A DNA stretch of 64,000 bases from NCBI GenBank assembly GCA_945910005.1, contig OX246740.1, positions 4,078,897 to 4,142,896 of the forward strand. The letters run 5' to 3'. This stretch comes from Isoperla grammatica. Lineage: Eukaryota > Arthropoda > Insecta > Plecoptera > Perlodidae. The position numbers and the translations under genes were made by a program. Under the pieces are notes generated by a model that had not been told where the DNA came from, did no database searches, and saw only the letters and a program-made list of their open reading frames with translations. This document shows positions 36,481 through 47,660 of this stretch, in pieces (within the stretch, counting starts at the first letter, position 1; the number at the start of each line of letters is the position of its first letter).

Positions 36481-38620
36481 CCTATCGAGGTAAATCAAGA
36501 TGAATCATCTCTGGGCATTCCCACACATTCACAAATAAAATATTATTTCTTTAATTGTATATATTTTACTACATTTTGTGTTTATGTCTTTGCAGAACGA
36601 CATATGCGTGATCTATATCACATTATGATTTGCCTAAATTAGGACGTCTTAGCAGTCACTTTTGTAAATCTGGGTCATTGTGTCAAAAAGAATGCGCACA
36701 TTCATGAAACAAGTAGAATCTAAACGAAACTGTTCTGAAAACCTAGTCTAGTGTTTGATATTTGACAGTTAGCTTTGTTTGAAATGTCCCCCATCACGTT
36801 ACAGAGTCAAGTGTACCACCGACATGTCCACACCATTGTGAGTTTCAAATCTATTACCGTGTTACTAATTAAATTGTGTTTTTTACTATTTAACTTTTCC
36901 ATTTCGACTGTGCGGAGTGTAACCCGAATGTCGAAACTTCACACTCCCTCTCTGTGATTTCACAGGTTGCCATTTTGACAGGAAAGCTCTGTTGCCACTT
37001 CTACGCTGACAATGACTCCATCCTTCGCCGCATTTAACTTCCAGAGCAAAACGTTCATTTACATCGAAAGCTCATTAAAACTTGTATTATACTCGAAACA
37101 GGAAATGAACCCCTCTCGAAAATAAGTTGTATGGATTTTATCGTAACTTCATCGGAAACTGTATATTCGATATATACGCACCATTCACAGAATTGTGTTT
37201 CAAAGCTCTCGTCAAGCGGGTTGTTTCAGTTTTTAATAAACAACGCTTAACTGAGCATGGAGTTGTATTTGAAAGGGTCAAGCATTCGATATATGTGTAT
37301 CAAACGAGGTTCCCTTGTTATTAAAAATGTTTAATACGGGGGTAAAGCATGACTTAACTAACTTGGCTTTTATATCGTGCGATCTCTGTGTTTTGACTAA
37401 ACAAAGCTTTCACACGAAGTGATCCATATCAAGCTAAAATAAATTCACTGTTCACGCCTTTCAGGAAATGTTAGTAAACAATTCTATATACATTATTTTT
37501 GGTACTGGGGTTAGAACGTACTCAGTCTGATATTAAAGTTTATGGTTTTGGATGGCTCATACTGTAAATAAAACGTCTCCTGTCAGAGATTTCCCAATCA
37601 TATTCGTCAGTACCAGAATCAACTGAAATAATATTTCAACTTTCTTGAGAATAAAAGATATTTTGACGAGACTACTCTAGACTTTGTCAGCAACAGCAAA
37701 TACTGTCTTATTGCTCCATGCAAAAGATTCATTTATTAAAATAGTGTGTGCTATGCATATATAAGTCATATATTGAGTACTGTACTTCTAATTCCTAAAG
37801 GCTAATTCGCGAAGAAACAATACCTGCGGTCAGTGTACACAGTAAATCGTGTGAACATATTTATTAGTACGGTAACATAACACTAAGAATAATTTTAAAA
37901 CATTATCCATCCCAAACATTTACTGCTACGTATGTAAACATGACTAAATAATTCATTTAATAAAGAAAAAATGAAAAATAATTCACGCGTTGTATTGATA
38001 TGCTTGGTCTGGACATCAAATACAACACTATCAAATAATATAGGTCTATTTCGATACGAAATTTGCTCTAGTAATATGTGTATTTGTAAATGTGTTTTCA
38101 GCATAAAGTCAACAATAGAAGAATATGGATGAATGTATAGACAGATGTAACAGTGTTGATGTAATTTCCGTTTGAAACGTTGCTGCCCCTTATTTCCTCC
38201 CCATCTCTTTTCTCTCTCTCTTTTTCTGTCCTTCTGTTTCTCTTTAAAATTGATACTTTTTTATAACATATGCTACGTATCTAAACATAGGCAACATGGA
38301 ACAAAAGCTATAGCATATGAAAAAGGTAAATATGATTAGAGCTTTTGTATGTTTAGTTGAATATGTTGAATGATAGTCTGCTATGGAACACTACAAGATT
38401 CCATACTTCAAGTTAGGTCCACTGGTTATGTAATTGACGTTGAGACCACGACATGTATTGTTTGTACTAGTGTTTGTTGTTTGGATAGGGTAAAACATAT
38501 ATCATACTCAGTTGCTATAAGTCTAGTCTAGTTTTAGCTTTGGGCTTTATAAGTGGTTGAATCTAAACCGTAATTTTGAAGGATTCCACGAAAAGTCTTC
38601 CCAAATACCGTGAACACATA
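36481..38620. other. Gene-free stretch
   Basis: Only random-looking frames of 60-70 codons were seen. No repeat family was recognised. Confidence 0.4.
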
Positions 38621-41556
38621 ATTGTTTGATATCACGGCAACCAGTTGACTGCCTCCTACTCCCGTCTCCCGTATCGAAGACGGCTCCAATAAGTCTGCTA
38701 GTGCGCTTATAATGTAACAGAATTGTTTGATATCACGGCAACCAGTTGACTGCCTCCTACTCCCATCTCCCGTATCAAAGACGGCTCTAATAAGTCTGCC
38801 AAGCGCGTTTATAATGTAACAGAATTGTTTGATATCACGGCAACCAGTTGACTGCCTCCTACTCCCATCTCCCGTATCAAAGACGGCTCCAATAAGTCTG
38901 CCAAGCGCGCTTATAATGTAACAGAATTGTTTGATATCACGGCAACCAGTTGACTGCCTCCTACTCCCATCTCCCGTATCAAAGACGCCTCCAATAAGTC
39001 TGCCAAGCGCGTTTATAATGTAACAGAATTGTTTGATATCACGGCAACCAGTTGACTGCCTCCTACTCCCATCTCCCGTATCAAAGACGGCTCCAATAAG
39101 TCTGCCAAGCGCGTTTATAATGTAACAGAATTGTTTGATATCACGGCAACCAGTTGACTGCCTCCTACTCCCATCTCCCGTATCAAAGACGGCTCCAATA
39201 CGTCTGCCAAGTGCGCTTATAATGTAACAGAATTGTTTGATATCACGGCAACCAGTTGACTGCCTCCTACTCCCATCTCCCGTATCAAAGACGCCTCCAA
39301 TAAGTCTGCCAAGCGCGTTTATAATGTAACAGAATTGTTTGATATCACGGCAACCAGTTGCCTGCCTCCTACTCCCATCTCCCGTATCAAAGACGGCTCC
39401 AATAAGTCTGCCAAGTGCGCTTATAATGTAACAGAATTGTTTGATATCACGGCAACCAGTTGACTGTCTCCTACTCCCATCTCCCGTATCAAAGACGCCT
39501 CCAATAAGTCTGCCAAGTGCGCTTATAATGTAACAGAATTGTTTGATATCACGGCAACCAGTTGACTGCCTCCTACTCCCATCTCCCGTATCAAAGACGC
39601 CTCCAATAAGTCTGCCAAGTGCGCTTATAATGTAACAGAATTGTTTGATATCACGGCAACCAGTTGACTGCCTCCTACTCCCATCTCCCGTATCAAAGAC
39701 GGCTCCAGTAAGTCTGCCAAGCGCGCTTATAATGTAACAGAATTGTTTGATATCACGGCAGCCAGTTCGCTGCCTCCTACTCCCATCTCCCGTATCAAAG
39801 ACGGCTCCAATAAGTCTGCTAAGCGCGCTTATAATGTAACAGAATTGTTTGATATCACGGCAGCCAGTTGACTGCCTCCTACTCCCATCTCCCGTATCAA
39901 AGACGGATCCAATAAGTCTGCCAAGCGCGCTTATAATGTAACAGAATTGTTTGATATCACGGCAGCCAGTTCGCTGCCTCCTACTCCCATCTCCCGTATC
40001 AAAGACGGCTCCAATAAGTCTGCTAAGCGCGCTTATAATGTAACAGAGTTGTTTGATATCACGGCAACCAGTTGACTGCCTCCTACTCCCATCTCCCGTA
40101 TCAAAGACGGCTCCAATAAGTCTGCTAAGCGCGCTTATAATGTAACAGAGTTGTTTGATATCACGGCAACCAGTTGACTGCCTCCTACTCCCATCTCCCG
40201 TATCAAAGACGGCTCCAGTAAGTCTGCCAAGCGCGCTTATAATGTAACAGAATTGTTTGATATCACGGCAGCCAGTTGACTGCCTCCTACTCCCATCTCC
40301 CGTATCAAAGATGGCTCCAATAAGTCTGCCAAGCGCGCTTATAATGTAACAGAATTGTTTGATATCACGGCAACCAGTTGACTGCCTTCTACTCCCATCT
40401 CCCGTATCAAAGACGGCTCCAATAAGTCTGCCAAGCGCGCTTATAATGTAACAGAATTGTTTGTATCACGGCAACCAGTTGACTGCCTTCTACTCCCATC
40501 TCCCGTATCAAAGACGGCTCCAATAAGTCTGCCAAGCGCGCTTATAATCTAACAGAATTGTTTGATATCACGGCAACCAGTTGACTGCCTCCTACTCCCA
40601 TCTTTCATATCGAAGACGGCTCCAATAAGTCTGCCAAGCGCGCTTATAATGTAACAGAATTGTTTGATATCACGGCAACCAGTTGACTGCCTTCTACTCC
40701 CATCTCCCGTATCAAAGACGGCTCCAATAAGTCTGCCAAGCGCGCTTATAATGTAACAGAATTGTTTGATATCACGGCAACCAGTTGACTGCCTTCTACT
40801 CCCATCTCCCGTATCAAAGACGCCTCCAATAAGTCTGCCAAGCGCGCTTGTAATGTAACAGAATTGTTTGATATCACGGCAACCAGTTGACTGCCTCCTA
40901 CTCCCATCTCCCGTATCAAAGACGGCTCCAATAAGTCTGCCAAGCGCGCTTATAATGTAACAGAATTGTTTGATATCACGGCAACCAGTTGACTGCCTCC
41001 TACTCCCATCTCCCGTATCAAAGACGGCTCCAATAAGTCTGCCAAGCGCGCTTATAATGTAACAGAATTGTTTGATATCACGGCAACCAGTTGACTGCCT
41101 CCTACTCCCATCTCCCGTATCAAAGACGCCTCCAATAAGTCTGCCAAGTGCGCTTATAATGTAACAGAATTGTTTGATATCACGGCAACCAGTTGACTGC
41201 CTCCTACTCCCATCTCCCGTATCAAAGACGGCTCCAATAAGTCTGCCAAGCGCGCTTATAATGTAACAGAATTGTTTGATATCACGGCAACCAGTTGACT
41301 GCCTCCTACTCCCATCTCCCGTATCAAAGACGGCTCCAATAAGTCTGCCAAGCGCGCTTATAATGTAACAGAATTGTTTGATATCACGGCAACCAGTTGA
41401 CTGCCTTCTACTCCCATCTCCCGTATCAAAGACGGCTCCAATAAGTCTGCCAAGCGCGCTTATAATGTAACAGAATTGTTTGATATCACCGGCAACCAGT
41501 TGACTGCCTCCTACTCCCATCTCCCGTATCAAAGACGCCTCCAATAAGTCTGCTAA
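38621..41556. repeat. Satellite array, 102 bp unit, about 29 copies
   Basis: The unit includes ATTGTTTGATATCACGGCAA, CCAGTTGACTGCCTCCTACT, CCCATCTCCCGTATCAAAGA and AATAAGTCTGCCAAGCGCGC, then TTATAATGTAAC. Units are over 95% identical. A G/C alternative (GACGGCTCC or GACGCCTCC) marks subsets, and a pair with GCAGCCAGTTCGCTG suggests multi-unit duplication. Since 102 bp equals 34 codons, frames persist. On the minus strand 41565-40549 is open for 338 codons and stops at a G/C change creating TAG. I regard it as non-coding. Confidence 0.97.
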
Positions 41557-42659
41557 CAATTGCATTAGTTACGCTTGCTTCACATCTCTCCGTATATTCA
41601 CAACATCTTTCACCCACGCGTCTACGCTATAGCGCCGGCGCTCGGTGACGCAACGGGCTCGCTGATATTCAATTTCAATTCCAAACTCAATTGTTATTGA
41701 TTATTCTATTCGTTCAAGAAATCTCCTTATTTCGAACTCCAAAACTGAAAACCTAATAAAACTGGATTCGTACGTGGCTTGTACAGTTGGCTTGGTTGGC
41801 GGAAACTGGGGTAGGGGAGGGTGGAAGGGGAGGGTGTTTGCATCCCTGGACTTTTACGCGCCGAACCCCCCCCCCCCCTCTCCTCACCCCCTCCCTATAT
41901 CACCCGTTTAATGGGATCTGTCATGGGCAGAGAACAACGACAAAGCTTTCTAGATATAAAAACTGGTCCTACTAACCTCGTTTAAGACGATAATTTATAT
42001 TGGAATTTCGTATTAGGTTTTGATTTGACCAGATTTAAACTAGCTTAGTTATGAATAATATTTCCAATGAATACGAAACCAGTGATGTATTATAATATGC
42101 AAACAGATGTCAGGTTTTGCTTTATTCTGTTGACTTGAGCTCAACAAGTTGGTTTGAGCTCTGTGTCTAATCGATACGGAGCTCCCGTTGCTCGCAGAAC
42201 AGAACAGAAGAGTTAAACCACACTGTTTAAATAGTGTGTTTAGTTAATTGCGACGCAGACGATAGAAGTGAACACGTTTTAATAACTGAATAGTCTGTTC
42301 TCCAATGATGATAAGAATAATTGAGCAATGTGTAAAAACGCACATGGAAACTATTCACTCTAGATGTGACCAAACCAAAGACCAATAATACAGTAAGACA
42401 TGGATAGGCAACCCGGAGCTATATTTTATTTGTCATGACAAAAATATTTTCAATGATCCTGTTAAACTAAATGCCATCGGACAATGGAATATAATTTGAA
42501 TTGTCACTTAATTTTAAACAAAATATAAGAAAACGACAAACGTTTTGAGAGAAAGTGAATTTTTATCTGGCGGATTACCTGAGTGAATTGAGAAGGATCG
42601 GAGGGCGCACTTAATTTTAAAATATCATTCGAACTGTGGTTGTATTAATATAACATTGA
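41557..42659. other. Gene-free stretch with a poly-C run
   Basis: It contains a C run of about 14 at 41866-41879 within a GC-rich patch and otherwise unique AT-rich DNA. No gene was recognised. Confidence 0.4.
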
Positions 42660-42736
42660 TTAAGCGAGCGAAGCGAGCGTTTCCACTTGACTCTTATGGC
42701 ACTTCATTCTGTTTGTTTTTTTTTTTTTTTTTTTTG

Positions 42737-42768
<32 letters not shown>

Positions 42769-43413
42769 CTGTCGATAGCGGTCGAACGGAAAGTCCAATC
42801 AACTTGAAATTTGAACCATCCACAATCCTCGATGTGGATTGAAGGTGTATAGTTTTGAGGCAAAATCGTTTGAAATGTTACAAAGTTACACCATAGTTAC
42901 TGCAAAATATTTTTTTGAAACAAAATGGCGGCAAAATGTGAGATAGCCATATTTTTTCAAACTTTTTTCCGGTCACGAATATGTTCATTTTTTGGCGATA
43001 CGATAAATATTGGCAAAGTTACACAAAAGTTACTCGAAAATATTTTTCTAAAACGCAGTAACGGCAAAATGTGAGGTGGCTATCTTATAGTAAATTTTTG
43101 TCCGGTCCCGAATATACTAATGTAAACGTGATCCGATACGTATTAGAGGCAGAAATTACATTTCTATTGCGGTCAATAAGTGTTAGTAACGGTGGCGGAC
43201 CGTGTTGAAAACATGACCACGAAAATTCTTAGCAACGCACATTGCACTGCATCCAACAATGTCGGAAAGCATAATAGCCATGGAAATAAGAACAATTTTT
43301 GCAATGCGCATTCTTGAATTGTTGTTCGTATTAGCATTGAAAACTTTTCGCCAGAAAGTTCGTAGATATTGACGCGCTCGCTTATCAACGCGTCAAACAG
43401 AGCGTTTTCCTAG
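42660..43413. mobile_element. Helitron-like element, copy B
   Basis: It has the same order as copy A: TAAGCGAGCGAAGCGAGCG start, T-rich tract (42714-42765), GATAGCGGTCGAACGGAAAG, AAATGGCGGCAAAA, hairpin TTGACGCG (43369) / CGCGTCAA (43389), and CTAG at 43410-43413 followed by T. Identity to copy A is about 90%. Confidence 0.6.
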
Positions 43414-43510
43414 TAAGTTATAATAGGATTGCAAACATTTCATTTCATTAAAATCGTTACCAAACTATGAGCCGTTAAGTCCAAATCCCATTACCATTAC
43501 CATAAATTAA

Positions 43511-44303
43511 TTAAGCGAGCGAAGCGAGCGTTTCCACGAGACTCTTATGGCACTTCGTTCTGTTTTTTTTTTTTTTTTTTTGTACCGTACTAGACTCTAA
43601 CGGCACTTCATTCTGTTTGTTTTTTTGTTTTTTTTTTTGTTTTTATGTCCGTCGATAGCGGTCGAACGGAAAGTCCGACCAACTTGAAATTTGAACCATC
43701 TACAAGCCTCGATGTGGATTGAAGGTGTATAGTTTTGAGGCAAAATCGTTTGAAAAGTTACAAAGTTACACCATAGTTACTGCAAAATATTTTTCTGAAA
43801 CAAAATGGCGGCAAAATGTGAGATAGCCATATTTTTTTAAAGCTTTTTCCGGTCACGAATATGTTCATTTAATGGCTATCTGATCAATATCGGCAAAGTT
43901 ACACAAAAGTTACTCGAAAATATTTTTCTGAAAAACAGTAACAGCAAAATGTGAGGTGGCTATCTTGTAGTACATTTTCATCCGGTCACGAATATACTAA
44001 TTTAAACGCGATCGGATACGTATTAAAGGCAGAAATAACATTTCTATTGCTGTCAATAACTGTTAGTAACGGTGGCGGACCGCGGCGAAAACATGACAAT
44101 GAAAATTCTTAGCAACGCACATGGCACTGCATTCAACAACATCGGGAATTATAATAGCTATGGGAATTAGAAAAATGTTTGCAATGTGCATTCTTGAATT
44201 GTTGTTAATTGTTGTTTTTATTAGCTTTGAGATCTTTTCGCCAGAACGTTCGTAGATATGGACGCGCTCGCTTATCAACGCGTCAAACAGAGCGTTTTCC
44301 TGG
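43511..44303. mobile_element. Helitron-like element, copy C
   Basis: A third copy, 97 bp after copy B in the same orientation. Near its 5' end GACTCT...GGCACTTC...CTGTTT plus T run is duplicated (43541-43580 and 43590-43640). The 3' end is CTGG at 44300-44303, followed by T, and the hairpin carries substitutions. Confidence 0.6.
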
Positions 44304-44447
44304 TGTAATGAACTTTGTATTATTGTTTGAAAACCAGACTTCCTTTGGTTACCCTCTGACACACCTACGTATACCATTGCAAGTGTACTATTCTACTGCT
44401 TAACCATCAGTAATCCAACACTTCACTTGTTGCCCGTTTCACCGATC

Positions 44448-44570
44448 GGGGGCGCGGAACAGCTCCCACACGGAATAGCTCCCACATGGAACCACTCCCA
44501 CGCGGAACAGCTCCAACACGGAATAACTCCCACATGGAACCACTCCCACACAGAACAACTCCCACATTCT
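44448..44570 (+). repeat. 18 bp minisatellite, forward arm
   Basis: About seven units of GGAACAGCTCCCACACGG and variants (GGAATAGCTCCCACATGG, GGAACCACTCCCACACAG). The inverted counterpart is at 44797-44868. Confidence 0.85.
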
Positions 44571-44796
44571 GCAGTCCCAAAGGCAGCTGAGAGCGTGTAA
44601 ATGTTTGATATTGATTTTAATAGTTGTTATACAGACCTAATTATTGATAACAACACACCACATACATGACAATATGAGTAACGTTGTAAGGTTAAATGAA
44701 CATAACAAATATTAATAGATTATTAATATTAATCATATTTATTTTGGCAAGCCAGCTCTGCTCGGATATCTTCGGGACTGCAAAATGTGAGCCTTG

Positions 44797-44868
44797 TACC
44801 GTGTGGGAGTTGTTCCGTGTGGGAGTTGTTCCGTGTGAGAGTTGTTCCGTGTGAGGGTAATTCCGTGG
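44797..44868 (-). repeat. 18 bp minisatellite, inverted arm
   Basis: Four units of CCGTGTGGGAGTTGTT and variants, the reverse complement of the 44448 array, about 225 bp away. The two arms could form a foldback structure. Confidence 0.85.
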
Positions 44869-44985
44869 GCCCCACCAAACTTTTAGTCCCGAGATTTGCC
44901 TTAGCTCGGAGATTTTCTCCTAATAAATATGGCGCCTGCTACAAGACAACATATGTTCTAAATGTAATGTTTGTTGAAACCAGGT

Positions 44986-46123
44986 TGAGAAAGTTTGGTA
45001 AACTCGCACTAAGGAAAAGAAAACTATTGAACAGAATTTGTAATATATTGGCTGTTTGTTGAGAATAATGATAATTGACTTCCTCGTGATGTAGAGTATT
45101 TTAGAAATGTTTCAATTATTTCCTTTCTACTTTCAAATCAAATACCTCATGTTGAGTTAGAGTGATTTGAGTATGTTGCCATGGAGGAAACGTTGGAGGC
45201 ATTAGTGTCATTATTGTAGTACATACAAAACTCCTCATTGCTTTGAGATTATGCGGGTTTTTATGTAATAAAATTGTTTCTTTTAATGCATTCGTAATTT
45301 TAATTCTAAATACTTTTTTTATGCAATTTAAAACTCAAATCCTCTACTCTTGGTTATGTTTAAATCCAATATCAAATATGGCCGCTTTGACGTAACGTGA
45401 ATAATATGAATATCATAATATTGTGTTCATTGTTGTTTAATAAAAAACCCAATCTGAAATGTTGTAATTCTAGTAAGTAGAATTTAGTTTGAAATAAATA
45501 CACTCTCAAATTTTTACAGGCTTTGGTCAATGAAGATCGATTTCTGTATAAAATAATTAGTTTTTAACTCCAAAACCAGCTAATTACTTACGTAGAAGGG
45601 GATTGCTTTGTACTCCATAAAGCTTTCAGCGTTTATTTGGTGGAAACTGTTTGATGTGCAACATCGGGTTCTGTATTGGGTTACATTGCTTGCTAGTGAA
45701 AGATAAATACCCGCAGGCGTTTTCTCTTTGCAAATTGTTGAAAAACTTGTATATCCAATAGCTGACATGTTGATACGATAACACCGTAGTGGTCTGGTAT
45801 TAAAGCGCCATTATGCAACATGGCTATGGATGGACACGGAGCCATTCGTACAATTCACATGAAGTTATTGTTGGCTAAACACGCCCCAGGCGCGGCCATA
45901 TCATCCGATGAACAATCAGCATACAAACGTTCTGTAGGCCGGTATACAGTTCATACGAAAAACAAAAACAACACGTTAGTTATTCCAACCTTTCAACTAC
46001 TTACTTCTTTATGTAGGGACGGCTCAATGAGAGCATACGAGGCTCAACAGGTTCGATATATAGGCCTATACTACCTGCAACGCTGATTGAAGGGTTCTTC
46101 CGTAAGGTTTTCTCAATTAAAAG
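44986..46123. other. Gene-free stretch
   Basis: An 88-codon ATG frame at 45820-46086 has mixed composition but no motif I recognise. At this length random frames are expected, so it is not called. Confidence 0.35.
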
Positions 46124-46413
46124 ACAAATGCTGAGACTGTCTCATAGTGGCACCACTTGGACGTTCCAAGCCAACTATTACAAATGCTGAGACTGTCTCA
46201 TAGTGGCACCACTTGGACGTTCCAAGCCAACTATTACAAATGCTGAGACTGTCTCATAGTGGCACCACTTGGACGTTCCAAGCCAACTATTACAAATGCT
46301 GAGACTGTCTCATAGTGGCACCACTTGGACGTTCCAAGCCAACTATTACAAATGCTGAGACTGTCTCATAGTGGCACCACTTGGACGTTCCAAGCCAACT
46401 ATTACAAATGCTG
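46124..46413. repeat. 56 bp minisatellite, five identical copies
   Basis: Units (ACAAATGCTGAGACTGTCTC, then ATAGTGGCACCACTTGGACG, then TTCCAAGCCAACTATT) start at 46124, 46180, 46236, 46292 and 46348. A 10 bp partial unit is at 46404. The copies appear identical by eye. Confidence 0.97.
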
Positions 46414-46597
46414 AAAGTTAATACATAAACAGGTTTCCTACGAAATATTATTATGATGATTATTTTAATTATCATAATGCCGTTTATTTTCAAAATAGAG
46501 GCTACAACGTCACCCTTCACATAATATTACAGAATTGTATTGATATAATTCAATTAATTTCAATAGTTCAAATATCCCATCTACAAGGTGTGAATTG

Positions 46598-46640
46598 ACA
46601 GGGGGGATGGGGGGATGGGGGGATTTCCCCCTCCCCGTCT
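46598..46640. repeat. G6-AT repeat followed by C-rich run
   Basis: Three GGGGGG runs spaced by AT, then TTTCCCCCTCCCC. A poly-C run of about 14 follows at 46905-46918. Confidence 0.8.
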
Positions 46641-46967
46641 GGTAATTTCATCTCGGGCTATCCCCGCCGGGGATGGCTAAATTCCCACCTCTGAATTCCC
46701 ATCTCATATCATATAAAGTGACTTGATCTCGTAGCGTTAATAATACATATTGTGTCAATTTATACACATATTTCTAGCTAGGAATCTTATATCACTTCTA
46801 AGGCCATCTTGAGGGCAATAATACCCCTAAATGTTTTTTGCCTCCGGCGGTTGGGGCTTTGCCCCAGACCCCTTATAGCCCGCACAGATACAATACTTGG
46901 GCAACCCCCCCCCCCCCTCCCCTCTGCCAATCCGTCAATTCGCACCCTGCCCATCTAGAACGGGAAT

Positions 46968-47025
46968 CAAACTCTAGATCTTCTACGTTTAAAGCTGAAA
47001 TAAACCCACTGGACCAACGAGCCAC
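46968..47025 (-). mobile_element. tRNA-like SINE head, relative of 18873-18943
   Basis: The minus strand starts TGTGGCTCGTTGGTCCAGTG and contains AGAGTTTGATTCCCG in the B-box position. It shares its first 19 bases with the element at 18873-18943. Confidence 0.55.
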
Positions 47026-47660
47026 ACAAAACTCTGGTTGTCTACAATTGTGGCATTAGATTGGAGAAAATTAATGAATGTCTATATGAGAATGGAAGAA
47101 TGGATTCCCAGGATAAGGATTGTTGTACGCAGGCTTGCCCGGGCAGCCGACAGATGAAAACCCATTAGCTGATAAACGGAAAACCGGCTCCTATCGCGGC
47201 AAGTGATGCAGCTACATACATTCACCTATACGCTGCTGTTTTTACAACATGAATGTGTCGCGCTCTACATCAGTAACTAAGATTGATGTCGTGGATATTG
47301 TATAGAGTTGATAACTTGTCACGGGCGCTTCTCTATGGAAGAAGTATTGCTCTAAATTGTTACGTGAATAGGATCAATCGGAACTGCGCAAAATATGCTA
47401 CATGAATATTGGTGAATCACAGCACATCTAAAGGGAATACAATATTATTATCACCATCCGCCAGTTTGAAATTGGGAAATATATAAATAGATTCAATATC
47501 AAGTAATTTCACACTCGTATTTTCACAAACCGAATTGATACGAAAGAGCAATCATTTTAAATTAATATTTTTTGTAATAAATTTAACAATGCGTAAAACT
47601 TTGCCTGACAAAAAATTATGTTGCATTTAAATATAGATAATGTATTTCTTAGAGAGGGAA

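Noticed and set aside
40549..41565. 338-codon repetitive protein gene
   Set aside because: Explained by the 102 bp satellite period being a multiple of three; units elsewhere carry stops and frameshifts without constraint, and no promoter or unique sequence flanks it.
45820..46086. 88-codon ATG frame with mixed composition
   Set aside because: Length is within random expectation; no splice signals, motif or family recognised.
46598..46640. G-quadruplex regulatory element
   Set aside because: Only three G6 runs, with a complementary C-rich run next door that would favour duplex or hairpin; no gene nearby to regulate.
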